DNA from: a bacterium (candidate division B38) B3_B38
GTDB taxonomy: Bacteria > Acidobacteriota > B3-B38 > Guanabaribacteriales > B3-B38
DNA: 45,844 bases
Assembly: GCA_005223145.1 (NCBI GenBank)
Contig: NJBL01000011.1
Location: 1 to 45,844, forward strand
Direction: 5' to 3'
Each line of letters begins with the position of its first letter. The first letter of the stretch is position 1. Under the pieces are notes generated by a model. That model was given only the letters and a program-made list of their open reading frames with translations, did not search any database and had not been told where the DNA came from. The position numbers were made by a program, and so were the translations under genes. Positions 29,993 through 38,926 of the stretch are shown here, one piece after another.

Positions 29993-30496
29993 AATATGTC
30001 CGATAAGATATATTATGTAAACTATAAATTGAAAAATGAATGCTTCAAGCTAAACTCAGATAAGAAATAGATGAATTTATATATCTAAAATATCAGACAA
30101 AGACTGGACAAAGAGAGCGAAAAATTTAAGATAATGAAGATAGAGCTCGAGAGGAAAATCAAGGTAGTTTATGAGCAAGTACTGGAAATTGAGAGATTGC
30201 TCAAAGAAAAGAAGATGATCAGGTTTTATGGAGAAGATTAGATGGAGGAAAATTGGGTGAAAGTATGAGGATCACAGGAAGTATGAACGGAAGAATCCTG
30301 TAGGAAGATAGCCTTCCAAAATAGATGTATCAAATTTTTTAACTGCTACATAAAATATCATTTAACTTATTAGGTAAGTTTTTAATATAGTTTTATAAGT
30401 GCTCATGATAAAAAGCATCAAACAAGCCATAAGCTTCTGATGCTAATATCCCCTCCCCTGCTATAGCAAAAATTAATACTTAGATAAATTAATTAG
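29993..30496. other. AT-rich intergenic stretch, no convincing gene
   Basis: About 500 AT-rich bases between lptFG and parB. The only candidate is a 35-codon frame on the plus strand (ATG 30134 to TAG 30239-30241) that would encode a charged helical peptide (KIELERKIKVVYEQVLEIERL), with no ribosome-binding site; I do not call it a gene. AGCATCA (30414-30420) pairs with TGATGCT (30438-30444) over a 17-base loop. No tRNA or CRISPR was seen. Confidence 0.4.
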
Positions 30497-30522
30497 ATGT
30501 CGGCACGCCGACATTCTTTTTT
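30497..30522. terminator. Strong hairpin after parB, probable terminator
   Basis: ATGTCGG (30497-30503), loop CACG and CCGACAT (30508-30514), followed on the plus strand by TC and six T. It lies just beyond the parB stop (30529), so on the minus strand the A-rich side precedes the stem. It probably ends the parAB transcript and could work in both directions. Confidence 0.6.
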
Positions 30523-30528
30523 GAGGCG

Positions 30529-31341
30529 TTACCCCTCGATATGCCTCAGAATCTCTTTGAGGGCTCTTATTATATCCTCCCTGCTGGCTTCTTTTTTGGC
30601 GAACCTGAGGTTAAGGACGAAGCTACTGCCGGCTCCTTTATATGTAAAGGAAAAACGCCTTTCTCTGCCGCTGCTCTTCCGCCTCGCATCCCGGGCGCGA
30701 TCACGAGTCCATCGACCACCTATTATGGAACTAACAAGGGAATTCATATCTTTATCTGTGGGTTGCCGCGCGATCTCTAAAAGGAGGGATTTGGAGGTAA
30801 TGTTCTCCTTCTGGCAAAGCTGACGGATTTTATCGGGTATCCTGTTCAATCTGATTGTTTCGGTGATGCTAACACGCGATTTTGCAATTCGTTTGGCAAT
30901 CTCCTCGTGAGTGTAATGGAACTTCTCACAAAGAAACTGCAAGCCCGATGCTTCTTCAAAGGGCGAAAGGTCTTTTCTTTGTAGATTCTCAATCAAGCCG
31001 AGCTCCGCCGCTTCTGCCCGATCAACCTCCCGCTCAACGCAAGGAACTTCCTTAAGCCCCAGCTCACAACACGACCGAAACCTTCTCTCCCCCGCTATTA
31101 TGTGATATTTTCCTTGATGGAAACGAACTATCAGAGGCTCCAGGAGCCCTTTCTCCCGTATAGAATTTTTCAATTCCTCTAAGTCTCCCAGGGAACTCCT
31201 CGGCTGATCGGGATTGGGCACAATATCCTCAATGGGTATCATCATACCTATAGGAGCTCCCAAACGGGAGGATAGATGCTCCACAAAATGCCGGTCGTGT
31301 CGCATCTTAATTACTTTTGGTAGTCCTTTCCTGCTGGACAC
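30529..31341 (-). CDS. parB: ParB-family partition protein
   Basis: ParB binds parS sites and works with ParA to segregate DNA. The 270-residue protein has the N-terminal nuclease-like domain (IPIEDIVPNPDQPR, EKGLLEPLIVR, IIAGERRFRSCCELG with the CTP-binding GERR box, LIENLQRKDLSPFEEA) and a helix-turn-helix (YTHEEIAKRIAKSRVSITETIRL). The C-terminal region is short and basic. GTG at 31341 has GAGG 9 bases upstream and overlaps parA by 35 bases. ATG at 31305, directly after the parA stop, is an alternative. I found no full parS consensus in the window. Confidence 0.87.
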   Translation of the reverse strand: MSSRKGLPKVIKMRHDRHFVEHLSSRLGAPIGMMIPIEDIVPNPDQPRSSLGDLEELKNSIREKGLLEPLIVRFHQGKYHIIAGERRFRSCCELGLKEVPCVEREVDRAEAAELGLIENLQRKDLSPFEEASGLQFLCEKFHYTHEEIAKRIAKSRVSITETIRLNRIPDKIRQLCQKENITSKSLLLEIARQPTDKDMNSLVSSIIGGRWTRDRARDARRKSSGRERRFSFTYKGAGSSFVLNLRFAKKEASREDIIRALKEILRHIEG

Positions 31342-32086
31342 GGTTTATTACCTCTTGGCAAAGCTGTTTATATTCTATAGCCCCTTTTGAGCCAGGGGCA
31401 AAGGTAAAAATAGACTCCTTGTAAGCGGGGCTCTCTTCTAACCTCACACTCTTGGAGATGACTACACGGAAGACCTTTTTGCCGAAGACCCTCTTTATCT
31501 GGCGAACTATATCCCGCCCAAGGACGGTCCGGTGATCGTGGATGGTGACGAGGACACCCAGGATCTGCAGGCCAGGATTTGGTCTTTTCTTGATTTTTTC
31601 AATAGTTTCCAGCAGATCATCAGTCCCCTCTAAAGAGAAGTAGGATGATTGAATGGGAATGAGGACATGTGAGGCAGCCACCAAGATGTTAACCGTTATG
31701 AGTCCCAAAGATGGAGGGCTATCGATGATAATGAAGTTGTAGTCACCCTTAATCTGCTGCAGCCTATCTTTCAGTCTGAAGTGACCATCAAGCTCTCCTA
31801 ACAGCTTGCTCTCCAGCTTGGCGAGGGAGATTCTGGCTGGTGCCAGGTAAAGTCGCTCGAATTTGGTGGGTATGATGACCTCTGGAAAAATCGACTCACC
31901 GATGAGAACTTCATAATTAGTGATATCGACCTTATCGGGGTCAGTAAAGGCTATGGTGCTGTGCCCCTGGGGATCCATATCTAAAAGAAGGGTAGTATAG
32001 CCCTGCCTGGCTAAGCCAGCGGCCATATTTATCGCGGTGATGGTCTTCCCTACCCCGCCCTTCTGGTTAGTGATAGAAATAATCAT
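31307..32086 (-). CDS. parA: ParA/Soj-type partition ATPase
   Basis: ParA is the Walker-type ATPase that moves ParB-parS complexes. From ATG 32086 the protein has about 259 residues and begins MIISITNQKGGVGKTITAINMA, with the deviant Walker A KGGVGKT, then DMDPQGHST and FIIIDSPPSLGLITVN. The frame stays open to a TTG at 32125, but those bases form the -35 and -10 boxes of the promoter, so ATG 32086 is the better start. It is the first gene of a two-gene operon with parB. The absence of an N-terminal helix-turn-helix points to the chromosomal Soj type. Confidence 0.9.
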   Translation of the reverse strand: MIISITNQKGGVGKTITAINMAAGLARQGYTTLLLDMDPQGHSTIAFTDPDKVDITNYEVLIGESIFPEVIIPTKFERLYLAPARISLAKLESKLLGELDGHFRLKDRLQQIKGDYNFIIIDSPPSLGLITVNILVAASHVLIPIQSSYFSLEGTDDLLETIEKIKKRPNPGLQILGVLVTIHDHRTVLGRDIVRQIKRVFGKKVFRVVISKSVRLEESPAYKESIFTFAPGSKGAIEYKQLCQEVINRVQQERTTKSN

Positions 32087-32096
32087 CTTTAAATAA

Positions 32097-32125
32097 ATAA
32101 TAAGATAGTTTTGAGCACAAGTCAA
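32097..32125 (-). promoter_or_regulatory. parA promoter, predicted nearly leaderless transcript
   Basis: On the minus strand, TTGACT (32125-32120), a 17-base spacer and TATTAT (32102-32097). The ATG at 32086 is only 10 bases after the -10 box, so the RNA would start about 3-4 bases before the start codon, without a ribosome-binding site. Confidence 0.65.
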
Positions 32126-32240
32126 GGAAATAAAAGCTAATAATATACTTTAAGAAATGAAATGTATAAATGTCATTTATTTATAAATAGTTAATTAATG
32201 TAAGCTATAAATAAGATTAAGAATATATTTTTTAATCAGC

Positions 32241-34640
32241 TTAGCCTATATTCTTTTGAATGTTGTCCTTAGAGGATGAGTCTATAGTGAAGCTATGGCG
32301 AAAGAAAGATGCTTGGGAGATTAACTCGTCTACTGAGAAAGATGTGATAGGGTAAGAGCTATAGCCTGCTGACATGCTAACAGGGAGCAGATCATCTTTT
32401 ATACTTGAAGGCTTTTTGGAAAAGTGGTTGATTAGTCTACTAAGAATATTTTTTATCTGATTACCCATCTCGGGAAATATGATGGCGAACTTATCGGGTG
32501 CAAGATGAAAAAATATGTCGCAGCTACGGAAGAGTTTCTCTAAATCAGCGCCGATACGGGAAATTAGTAAGCTCTGGCGGCCGGGAGAGAGGTTACTCAG
32601 ATCTTCAATTTTCAGCACTATCAAAGAAAGCTCCCTTTTATAGCGGTCAGCCCGCTGAGTCTCCTCATGGAGGCGATGCCGAAGATATCTCTCATTGAAC
32701 ATACCAGTGAGCTCATCTATTGTCTGAAGCGATTTTTTCCGATTAAGCTCTTGAAGGTTGACTATTGACTTGCTCACATAAGAGGTGAACTTCCCTAAGA
32801 TCTCCCTATCATCCATAGTAAACTGTGGAGAGAACAAAAACTTGTCCTCTATTTTATTATAGAGGGAGAGGGTACCCAGAAGAGTTTTTTCTTCTACCAA
32901 GGGGGAGCATAAGGCAGATTTAAGCGGGAATAGCTTATCCACCCCATAATGAGAAGAGTACAAATCAGGGATAAGTAGGGGGAGTTTGCTCTTAAAGACT
33001 TCCAAGCATATCCTCCCATCTAATTTTTGTACTTCCCTATATAATTGAGGCTCTTTAAATCCATAGGAGGAGCGAACCAGCAACTTATTGGCACTCTCTT
33101 GATATAATCTCAAGATGCACATCTCAGCTTCCAGTAGCTGGGCAGCTGAGGCGGTTATTACGAAATAGAGCTTCTCTTCATTGGATATATTAATCAGGTC
33201 CATTCCTGATTCATTAATAGCTGAGATTTTAAGCATCTTTTGTTGCCACCGTTCCTTCTCCAGTTCCTGATATATGCGATGAGCCAAAAAACCGCTGATT
33301 TCCCTGCAATAGGTGAGAAGCTGGTCAGTAAGGTTAGGGTCACCGGAAAAATGGAAGGTAATTACACCCAAGAGCTTAAAGTTAACTATCATAGGCAATA
33401 AGTAGAGAAACTCCTCTCTGGCGTTTGGCTCCTGTCCAGAGAATAATCCGCTGGCATATTCTTTCAGCAGAAGGGGTCTCTTCAGTTTCAGCACCTTCCC
33501 TATTGTTCCTTGATAGTCGCGGTAGGTGATTAAACCAAAAAGATTGGGGTTTATTTGTAGAGAAGCCTGAAGGGTAACTTCGGGTAAGGTGGAATAGGGG
33601 TCTCTAAGATAGAGGTCACAGGAATCTATTTTCAGCTCCTCATGTATCTTCTTCACGCTCTGTTGCAATTTTTCCTTTATGGGCAGGGAGGAATCCCATA
33701 TCTCACTGATGGACCCCCGGACAACCTGTTCATCTCGGGAATCTTGGAGCTTCTGGTAGGTTCTAATCTCTGCTAAATACTTAGCCGATTTGGCGGCGAG
33801 CTCTGTCATAAAGGCGAGATGGTGGCGGCTGAAAGCATCGGTAAAGCTGTTGTGCCCAACTGAGATGACTCCCAAGGGCGACCCCTTCGTCTTTATAGGG
33901 ACAGAGATAAGCGACTTCATTCCCTCCTCCTCCAGCAGATGTCTGTAGCGGAGGTCATCGTAATTCCCCGATAGGAGTAGCGCTTCGCCTATCTGAGCAA
34001 CCCTGCCGGCAATCCCCTCCCCTATCTTAGGAAATCTCAATTCCGGCTTTCGGGTGATAGCCTGGGAAAGCCCCTTCTGGGCTACCATAAGGAGATTCTT
34101 CTCATTCCGGTTCATTAACATTAGAGAACCTGCATTTCCACCACAACCTTGCAGACCAACATTAAGGAGGAGATGATAGAACTCCTCAGGGTTATGGGTT
34201 AAGTCTATGGAATTAGCCGTCTCCAGAAAAAGATTAAGGGCAAGGAACTGTTGGGGGGAGAATTCTCTCTGCAGACTTTCTTTCCCCCCCTCTACTTCGA
34301 TGGAGGCTTTCATTTTCCTTATCAGCTTGGCGCTGTTCGCTTTCATTATTTGGGCTTCAGGGGGGCTAAACTGGTAGATCTGCTGGTGAAGGGATTCACT
34401 GTTAGAGGCGTCAACTATAATATCAATTTCGGGTATCTCCATTAATATCTGCAGGTCGTGATAAAAGCTGACCGATATCTCATCGCTAAACCGATATCCA
34501 TACTTCTCCAGATTGAACCCCAATGCCTCCTTATCAGGGTCTATTAAGGCGACAACCTCTATTTGAGGGTCTTTGCGCATCAGAGCCATTATCTCTAATC
34601 CCTCAAGATTCGCCCCTACTATGACAACCTTCTCCGACAT
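32241..34640 (-). CDS. Signalling protein: Rossmann-like domain, GAF domains, degenerate GGDEF
   Basis: This 799-residue protein has an unusual N-terminus of about 110 residues resembling an NAD(P)-binding Rossmann fold (KVVIVGANLEGLEIMALM, VVALIDPDKEALG, DIIVDAS). Two or three GAF-like sensor domains follow (for example GIAGRVAQIGEALLLSGN, LISVPIKTKGSPLGVISVG, LCSPLVEEKTLLGTLSLYN). A C-terminal GGDEF domain begins DELTGMFNERYL. Its active-site motif reads APDKF at 714-718 instead of GGDEF, and the metal-binding Asp region reads LKIEDL, so cyclic-di-GMP synthesis is unlikely. The RxxD inhibitory site (R705-S-C-D708) is intact, so it may bind cyclic-di-GMP as a receptor. It starts 2 bases after the upstream response-regulator gene. 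Confidence 0.82.
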   Translation of the reverse strand: MSEKVVIVGANLEGLEIMALMRKDPQIEVVALIDPDKEALGFNLEKYGYRFSDEISVSFYHDLQILMEIPEIDIIVDASNSESLHQQIYQFSPPEAQIMKANSAKLIRKMKASIEVEGGKESLQREFSPQQFLALNLFLETANSIDLTHNPEEFYHLLLNVGLQGCGGNAGSLMLMNRNEKNLLMVAQKGLSQAITRKPELRFPKIGEGIAGRVAQIGEALLLSGNYDDLRYRHLLEEEGMKSLISVPIKTKGSPLGVISVGHNSFTDAFSRHHLAFMTELAAKSAKYLAEIRTYQKLQDSRDEQVVRGSISEIWDSSLPIKEKLQQSVKKIHEELKIDSCDLYLRDPYSTLPEVTLQASLQINPNLFGLITYRDYQGTIGKVLKLKRPLLLKEYASGLFSGQEPNAREEFLYLLPMIVNFKLLGVITFHFSGDPNLTDQLLTYCREISGFLAHRIYQELEKERWQQKMLKISAINESGMDLINISNEEKLYFVITASAAQLLEAEMCILRLYQESANKLLVRSSYGFKEPQLYREVQKLDGRICLEVFKSKLPLLIPDLYSSHYGVDKLFPLKSALCSPLVEEKTLLGTLSLYNKIEDKFLFSPQFTMDDREILGKFTSYVSKSIVNLQELNRKKSLQTIDELTGMFNERYLRHRLHEETQRADRYKRELSLIVLKIEDLSNLSPGRQSLLISRIGADLEKLFRSCDIFFHLAPDKFAIIFPEMGNQIKNILSRLINHFSKKPSSIKDDLLPVSMSAGYSSYPITSFSVDELISQASFFRHSFTIDSSSKDNIQKNIG

Positions 34641-34642
34641 GG

Positions 34643-35491
34643 CTATCTCCCGATTTTCTTAATCAGACCAAGGGCTTCAATCCTTTCGAGACCCTTTTGT
34701 AAATCCGGGGTGAGGTTTAAGGGAGCCTCCTGACCAAATAGCTTATCCAGCATCGGCTCTTGCAGAGTGGCTTTTCTATCATTGTCCAGACGCGTAAGCT
34801 GCGTCAGCAAGAGAGCTTCGGGCTTTTTATCAATGGTGGTCTCGTAAACATTAGAAATTCCATCCTTTATAATAATCTCAGCATCCGTGAGCCTCAGTTG
34901 CTCATAGACGGCAACATCACCATGAAGGTCACCCAAGAAAGCATGTTTTATTACCCCTCCTTCCATAAATATCTTCCCCTTTAGCTCCCCTTTTTCAATC
35001 ATTATGGTGCAAGTCTTCTGATTCATTCCTAAAACCTGAAGAAGATCTGCCAGGCTTAAATGACTAGAGCTGGCAGAGGCAGTTTTACTCTGGAAGGAGG
35101 GGCTCTCTTTTTTATCGGAGACCCTCTTAAGAATTATCTCCACCCGTGCTAACAAGTCTTCAAAGCCGAAGGGTTTGACCAGAAAATCGTCACTTCCCAC
35201 CTCCACAGCCTTAAGAGGGCTAAAATCCTCCTTCTTATTTGCCACCAAGATAAAGGGGGTATCCTCAGTTAGTGGGTTAGTTTTGACCAGTTGACAAAAG
35301 CTCCATCCATCAAGTTTCGGCGAGTCGATGTTGGATATTATCAGATCGGGTCTTACTCGTTGGGCAATCTCCATGCCCTCACGACAGTTATTGGCAGTGT
35401 AAACCTGAAATCGATCGGCAGAGAATCGGGATTTCATGTTTTTGAGGAAATTGTTATCGCCGTCTACTATAAGAAGATTAACCTGAGGCAT
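34643..35491 (-). CDS. Pseudo-receiver protein with DUF4388 (PATAN) domain
   Basis: The protein has about 282 residues from ATG 35491, with GGAGG 4 bases upstream (a GTG sits one codon earlier). Residues 1-120 form a CheY-like receiver: LLIVDGDNNF keeps acidic residues, and LVKPFGFEDLLARVE keeps the conserved Lys. The phosphorylation site reads SNIDSPKLDGW, with Asn54 where Asp is normal, and the conserved Thr/Ser is Ala (ILVANK). It is therefore probably not phosphorylated in the usual way. A Ser-rich linker is followed by a DUF4388-like domain (SLADLLQVLGMNQKTCTIMIE, GKIFMEGGVIKHAFLGDLHGD) and a helical tail. It is co-transcribed with the degenerate-GGDEF protein. Confidence 0.83.
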   Translation of the reverse strand: MPQVNLLIVDGDNNFLKNMKSRFSADRFQVYTANNCREGMEIAQRVRPDLIISNIDSPKLDGWSFCQLVKTNPLTEDTPFILVANKKEDFSPLKAVEVGSDDFLVKPFGFEDLLARVEIILKRVSDKKESPSFQSKTASASSSHLSLADLLQVLGMNQKTCTIMIEKGELKGKIFMEGGVIKHAFLGDLHGDVAVYEQLRLTDAEIIIKDGISNVYETTIDKKPEALLLTQLTRLDNDRKATLQEPMLDKLFGQEAPLNLTPDLQKGLERIEALGLIKKIGR

Positions 35492-35568
35492 CACTCCTCC
35501 ACCCTCTTTCCACTTCCAGATAAATTAAAAAGTTCTCCTTAAAAATGCTTAATTTAATACTATTTTAT

Positions 35569-35597
35569 AAGATACTACAAAAATAGCTCCCTGTCAA
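35569..35597 (-). promoter_or_regulatory. Promoter of the pseudo-receiver/GGDEF operon
   Basis: On the minus strand, TTGACA (35597-35592), a 17-base spacer and TATCTT (35574-35569). The leader to the ATG at 35491 is about 70 bases. Confidence 0.6.
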
Positions 35598-35677
35598 GAC
35601 ATTTTATGCCTTATAAATGAAAATATGATATGACTATGCCAAATATTGTCACTATTGTGCTTTGGCATTCAACTCCC

Positions 35678-35706
35678 TTTACTTTGGTCTGCATATATGG
35701 TATAAA
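35678..35706 (+). promoter_or_regulatory. Promoter of the glycosyltransferase pair
   Basis: TTTACT (35678-35683), a 17-base spacer and TATAAA (35701-35706). The ATG at 35709 is only 2 bases after the -10 box, so it would lie at or before the transcript start. This argues for the later ATG at 35751. Confidence 0.55.
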
Positions 35707-35750
35707 AGATGAACTCAAAGGATAGGAAAGGGTTTATTTCCCTGCGGGAG

Positions 35751-36872
35751 ATGTCAATAAGCATATTACATATAGATATGAGCAAGGGCTGGCGGGAGGG
35801 TGAATCACAACTGTTGCCATTAGGGAGAGCATTGCAGAAAAGGGGTCACAACCTTTGGATAGGAGCCCCTCCCAAAAGCGGGCTATTGCTTAAGAGCACT
35901 GAGTTAAGGTTGAAAACCATACCTATTCGGGGAGTAAGGCTATTCACACTGCTGGAAGCTAAAAGAATAGGGAAGACCGTGGAGAAGAAAGGGATTTCCA
36001 TATTACATCTGCATGGTCTTAACTCCCTTAGATTTGGGCTAGGGGTGAAGCAAAGGACCAGGGATGCAGTGATAGTAATTATTTCGCTTCAGGAGGTTTC
36101 CCCATCCTTTAAAAAGGGGCGCCGGCTAAAAGAAGGAAGAGGGGTGGAGCAGATAGTGGTTAGCTCCAAAGTGGTCCAAAAGAGGTTGGAATCCATGGGG
36201 ATAACATCTGAGAGACTAAGTCTTATCCGCAGTGGAGTCGACCTGATAAGATTTAGCCCTGCGGTAAAGCCGTATGACCTATTTGAAGAGTACTGCTTTC
36301 CGCCCGAAACGACCATTATCGGCTATGTGGCTCCCTCGCTTTGTGATAAGGGTGAGCGAATCCTCATTGAAGCTGCCAGAGAGGTGGTATCCATTAACTC
36401 GGAGATAATCTTCTTGATGGCAGGAGAAGGGAGGGATAGTAGGAAGAGTTTGGAAGCTATGATTGAGCAGTATGGTTTATCCCAAAATTTTATCTTCTGC
36501 GGGTTTCCAGACAAGCTGCCCGCCATCCTGGCTGCCCTCGACCTCTTCGTCCTCCCAGCTGTTGAGGGAGATCCAGGTTTAACCACCCTCAAAGCCATGG
36601 CGACCGCAGTGCCAGTGATTACTACCAATCTTTCCGGCGTGAAGGAGATTATTAAAGATGGGGTTAACGGGGTGGTAGTGCCTCCTGGTGACTCCCATGC
36701 TTTAGCCAGAGTCATAATGGAGTTTATAGAGGACCGGCAAAGGTGGAAGATAATGGGACAAGAGGGGCGAAGGGTAGCAGAGGTGAAGTTTGACATTAAT
36801 AAATCTGCAAGAAAAATAGAAAAGCTCTATCAGCAGCTCCTTAAAAAAAGGGGGCACCATGGAGATGCTTAA
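35751..36872 (+). CDS. Glycosyltransferase family 4
   Basis: The protein is a retaining GT-B transferase that would move a sugar from a nucleotide donor to an envelope glycan or lipid. From ATG 35751 it has about 373 residues and begins MSISILHIDMSKGWREGESQ, the usual N-terminus of this subgroup. Later motifs are ISILHLHGLNSLRFGL, IVVSSKVVQKRLESMGI, LIRSGVDLIRFSP, GYVAPSLCDKGERILIEAA, and the donor-binding stretch FVLPAVEGDPGLTTLKAMATAVPVI, where the EGDPG segment replaces the more common EGxPxxxxEA. An ATG 42 bases upstream falls too close to the promoter. It overlaps the next glycosyltransferase by 14 bases. Confidence 0.87.
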   Translation: MSISILHIDMSKGWREGESQLLPLGRALQKRGHNLWIGAPPKSGLLLKSTELRLKTIPIRGVRLFTLLEAKRIGKTVEKKGISILHLHGLNSLRFGLGVKQRTRDAVIVIISLQEVSPSFKKGRRLKEGRGVEQIVVSSKVVQKRLESMGITSERLSLIRSGVDLIRFSPAVKPYDLFEEYCFPPETTIIGYVAPSLCDKGERILIEAAREVVSINSEIIFLMAGEGRDSRKSLEAMIEQYGLSQNFIFCGFPDKLPAILAALDLFVLPAVEGDPGLTTLKAMATAVPVITTNLSGVKEIIKDGVNGVVVPPGDSHALARVIMEFIEDRQRWKIMGQEGRRVAEVKFDINKSARKIEKLYQQLLKKRGHHGDA

Positions 36873-37644
36873 AATCTCGGCGGTAATCATAACCAAGGAC
36901 GAAGAGAAAAGGATCATCCCCACCCTTCAAAGTCTGCATTGGGTGGACGAGATTGTGGTAGTCGATGCCCACAGTCAGGACCGCACCAGGGAGCTCTGCC
37001 GGAAATATACCGATAAAGTGTATGTGAGGGAATGGAATGGTTATGTGGAGCAGAAGAACTACGCTCTGCAATTTGCCTCTCACGATTGGGTATTAAGCCT
37101 TGATGCCGACGAGAGGGTTTCTGAGGAGCTTAGGATGGAGATTGAGGAGTTGAGAAGAAGGGGGCAGGATTGCGACGGTTACTACATTCCCCGAAAGGTT
37201 TTTTACCTCGGTAGATGGATAAAGCATTGTGGCTGGTACCCCGACTACAAGATGAGGCTATTCAGGAAGTCCCGGGCAAGATGGGTTGGGGGTTCGGTTC
37301 ACGAATCGTGCCAGGTAGAGGGAAAGGTGGGCTACCTACGCTCTCCCTTGCTCCATTTCACCTACCGGAACATTACGGAGCACCTGAGCCGCAACAACCT
37401 CTATGCCAAGCTCAGCGCCCAGGATAAATTCCGCCAGGGCGAACGGGCAGGGATAGTAAAGATGGTCTTTTTCCCTATGGCTACCTTCATCAAAACCTAC
37501 TTTATAAAATTAGGCTTTTTGGAAGGTGTAGCGGGTCTAATAATCTCTGTCCTTTCCGCCACTTATGTCTTTCTCAAATATGCCAAGCTGTGGGATATGC
37601 GGAGAAGGGAGAAGGAAGGAAAAACTTCGCCAGGGATCAAGTGA
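36859..37644 (+). CDS. Glycosyltransferase family 2 (WaaE/KdtX-like)
   Basis: This 261-residue inverting GT-A transferase resembles the LPS inner-core glucosyltransferase Waa[37 protein letters not shown], the donor-binding DADER ([13 protein letters not shown]), [29 protein letters not shown], and [27 protein letters not shown]-terminal hydrophobic stretch of about 30 residues near 205-240 may anchor it to the membrane. It is translationally linked to the upstream GT4. Its last 8 bases overlap the convergent pyrC. Together with LptFG it supports an LPS-bearing envelope. Confidence 0.88.
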   Translation: MEMLKISAVIITKDEEKRIIPTLQSLHWVDEIVVVDAHSQDRTRELCRKYTDKVYVREWNGYVEQKNYALQFASHDWVLSLDADERVSEELRMEIEELRRRGQDCDGYYIPRKVFYLGRWIKHCGWYPDYKMRLFRKSRARWVGGSVHESCQVEGKVGYLRSPLLHFTYRNITEHLSRNNLYAKLSAQDKFRQGERAGIVKMVFFPMATFIKTYFIKLGFLEGVAGLIISVLSATYVFLKYAKLWDMRRREKEGKTSPGIK

Positions 37645-38926
37645 TGGGCTTAGAAGACCAGACCACGTTTCCAGCGACAATAGTCATTACCGCCCTTCCT
37701 TTCAAATCCCACCCGTGGAAGGGGGAATTTCTGCTTTTCGATTGAAAGCTGTTCACATCTATTTTAACCACTTCCGATAGATTGAGAAGAGTCACATCAG
37801 CAGCAGCTTCAAGGGAGAGGGTCCCTCGCTCAATTTTGAGGATTCTGTCAGGGTTAACGGTGAACATAGCTATCATCCGGGAAATGCTAATCACACCCCT
37901 GTTTACCAGTCTATCAAGGGCAAGGGGCACGGCAGTCTCCAGTCCTATGATGCCGAACGGGGCATCGGCATATTCAACATTTTTCTCATCCCCCCGGTGA
38001 GGGGCATGGTCGGTGGCTATGGCATCGATGGTCCCATCCTTGATTCCCTGGAGGATGGCCTCTATATCCTCAGCGCTCCTCAGAGGGGGGTTCATTTTGG
38101 TATTGGTATCATAACGGCACACCTCTTTATCGGTGAGGGTAAAATGGTGGGGAGTGACCTCGGCGGTAACCTTCAATCCTTGCGCCTTTGCCCACCTCAG
38201 CAGCTCTACTGAGCCTTTGGTAGAGATGTGAGCTATATGGAGCTGACCTCCGGTCAAAACAGACAGGATGATGTTTCTGGCTACCATAGTCTCCTCAGCC
38301 GCGGCGGGAATGCCGGGCAATCCCAACAGGGTGGAGTAGTATCCTTCATTCATAACTCCGTGAGCCGACAGCTCCTTGTCCTCGCAATGGTCTATAACCG
38401 GCAAATCGAACATGCTGGCATACTCCAGTGCTTTGCGCATCAGGTTGCTATTGTAAATTGGATGGCCATCGTCGGAAACTGCCACAATCCCTGCCCCCTT
38501 AAGCTCCCCTATTTCAGCCAGCTCCTCGCCTAAAAGCCCTTTTGTGGCAGCACCGATGGGGAAAATATTCACTATCCCCTTTTCCGACGCCTGCTTAAGT
38601 ATAAAATCTGTCACTGACTGGCTGTCATTTGGAGGGTTGGTATTGGGCATGCAAGCAACTGAGGTAAAGCCCCCGGCAGCAGCTGCCCGGCAGCCGCTCT
38701 CGATAGTCTCCTCATCCTCCCTGCCAGGTTCCCTCAGGTGACAATGCATATCAATAAAGCCCGGGGCAACTATTAACCCACGGGCATCTATTATCTGCGC
38801 CTCTTTATCCTCAAGCTGTTTTCCTATCTGGGCGATCTTCCCATCGGCAATAAGGAGGTCCCGATGCTCATCCAGGTTGTTAGCCGGGTCAATCACCCTC
38901 CCCCCTTTAACTAACAACTTCTTCAT
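37637..38926 (-). CDS. pyrC: Dihydroorotase (class I)
   Basis: The enzyme closes carbamoyl-aspartate to dihydroorotate, step 3 of UMP synthesis. Starting at ATG 38926 (GGAGG 6 bases upstream), the 429-residue protein has the zinc motif [23 protein letters not shown]-like sequence ([12 protein letters not shown]), [34 protein letters not shown] and ATDHAPH. An open frame extends 17 codons upstream into pyrB but is not needed. The gene overlaps pyrB by 20 bases. Confidence 0.96.
   Translation of the reverse strand: MKKLLVKGGRVIDPANNLDEHRDLLIADGKIAQIGKQLEDKEAQIIDARGLIVAPGFIDMHCHLREPGREDEETIESGCRAAAAGGFTSVACMPNTNPPNDSQSVTDFILKQASEKGIVNIFPIGAATKGLLGEELAEIGELKGAGIVAVSDDGHPIYNSNLMRKALEYASMFDLPVIDHCEDKELSAHGVMNEGYYSTLLGLPGIPAAAEETMVARNIILSVLTGGQLHIAHISTKGSVELLRWAKAQGLKVTAEVTPHHFTLTDKEVCRYDTNTKMNPPLRSAEDIEAILQGIKDGTIDAIATDHAPHRGDEKNVEYADAPFGIIGLETAVPLALDRLVNRGVISISRMIAMFTVNPDRILKIERGTLSLEAAADVTLLNLSEVVKIDVNSFQSKSRNSPFHGWDLKGRAVMTIVAGNVVWSSKPIT

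Noticed and set aside
30134-30241. Small 35-codon gene in the lptFG-parB gap
   Set aside because: No ribosome-binding site or promoter, low-complexity charged helix, and surrounded by non-coding DNA; kept only as a remark.
30497-30514. SECIS-like element, since it shares ATGTCGG/CGACAT with the hdrA hairpins
   Set aside because: It has loop CACG, a T-run after it, no in-frame UGA gene around it, and lies just after the parB stop; a terminator explains it better.
35709-35750. Longer N-terminus for the GT4 glycosyltransferase
   Set aside because: The ATG at 35709 is 2 bases after a good -10 box, and the family N-terminus fits the ATG at 35751.
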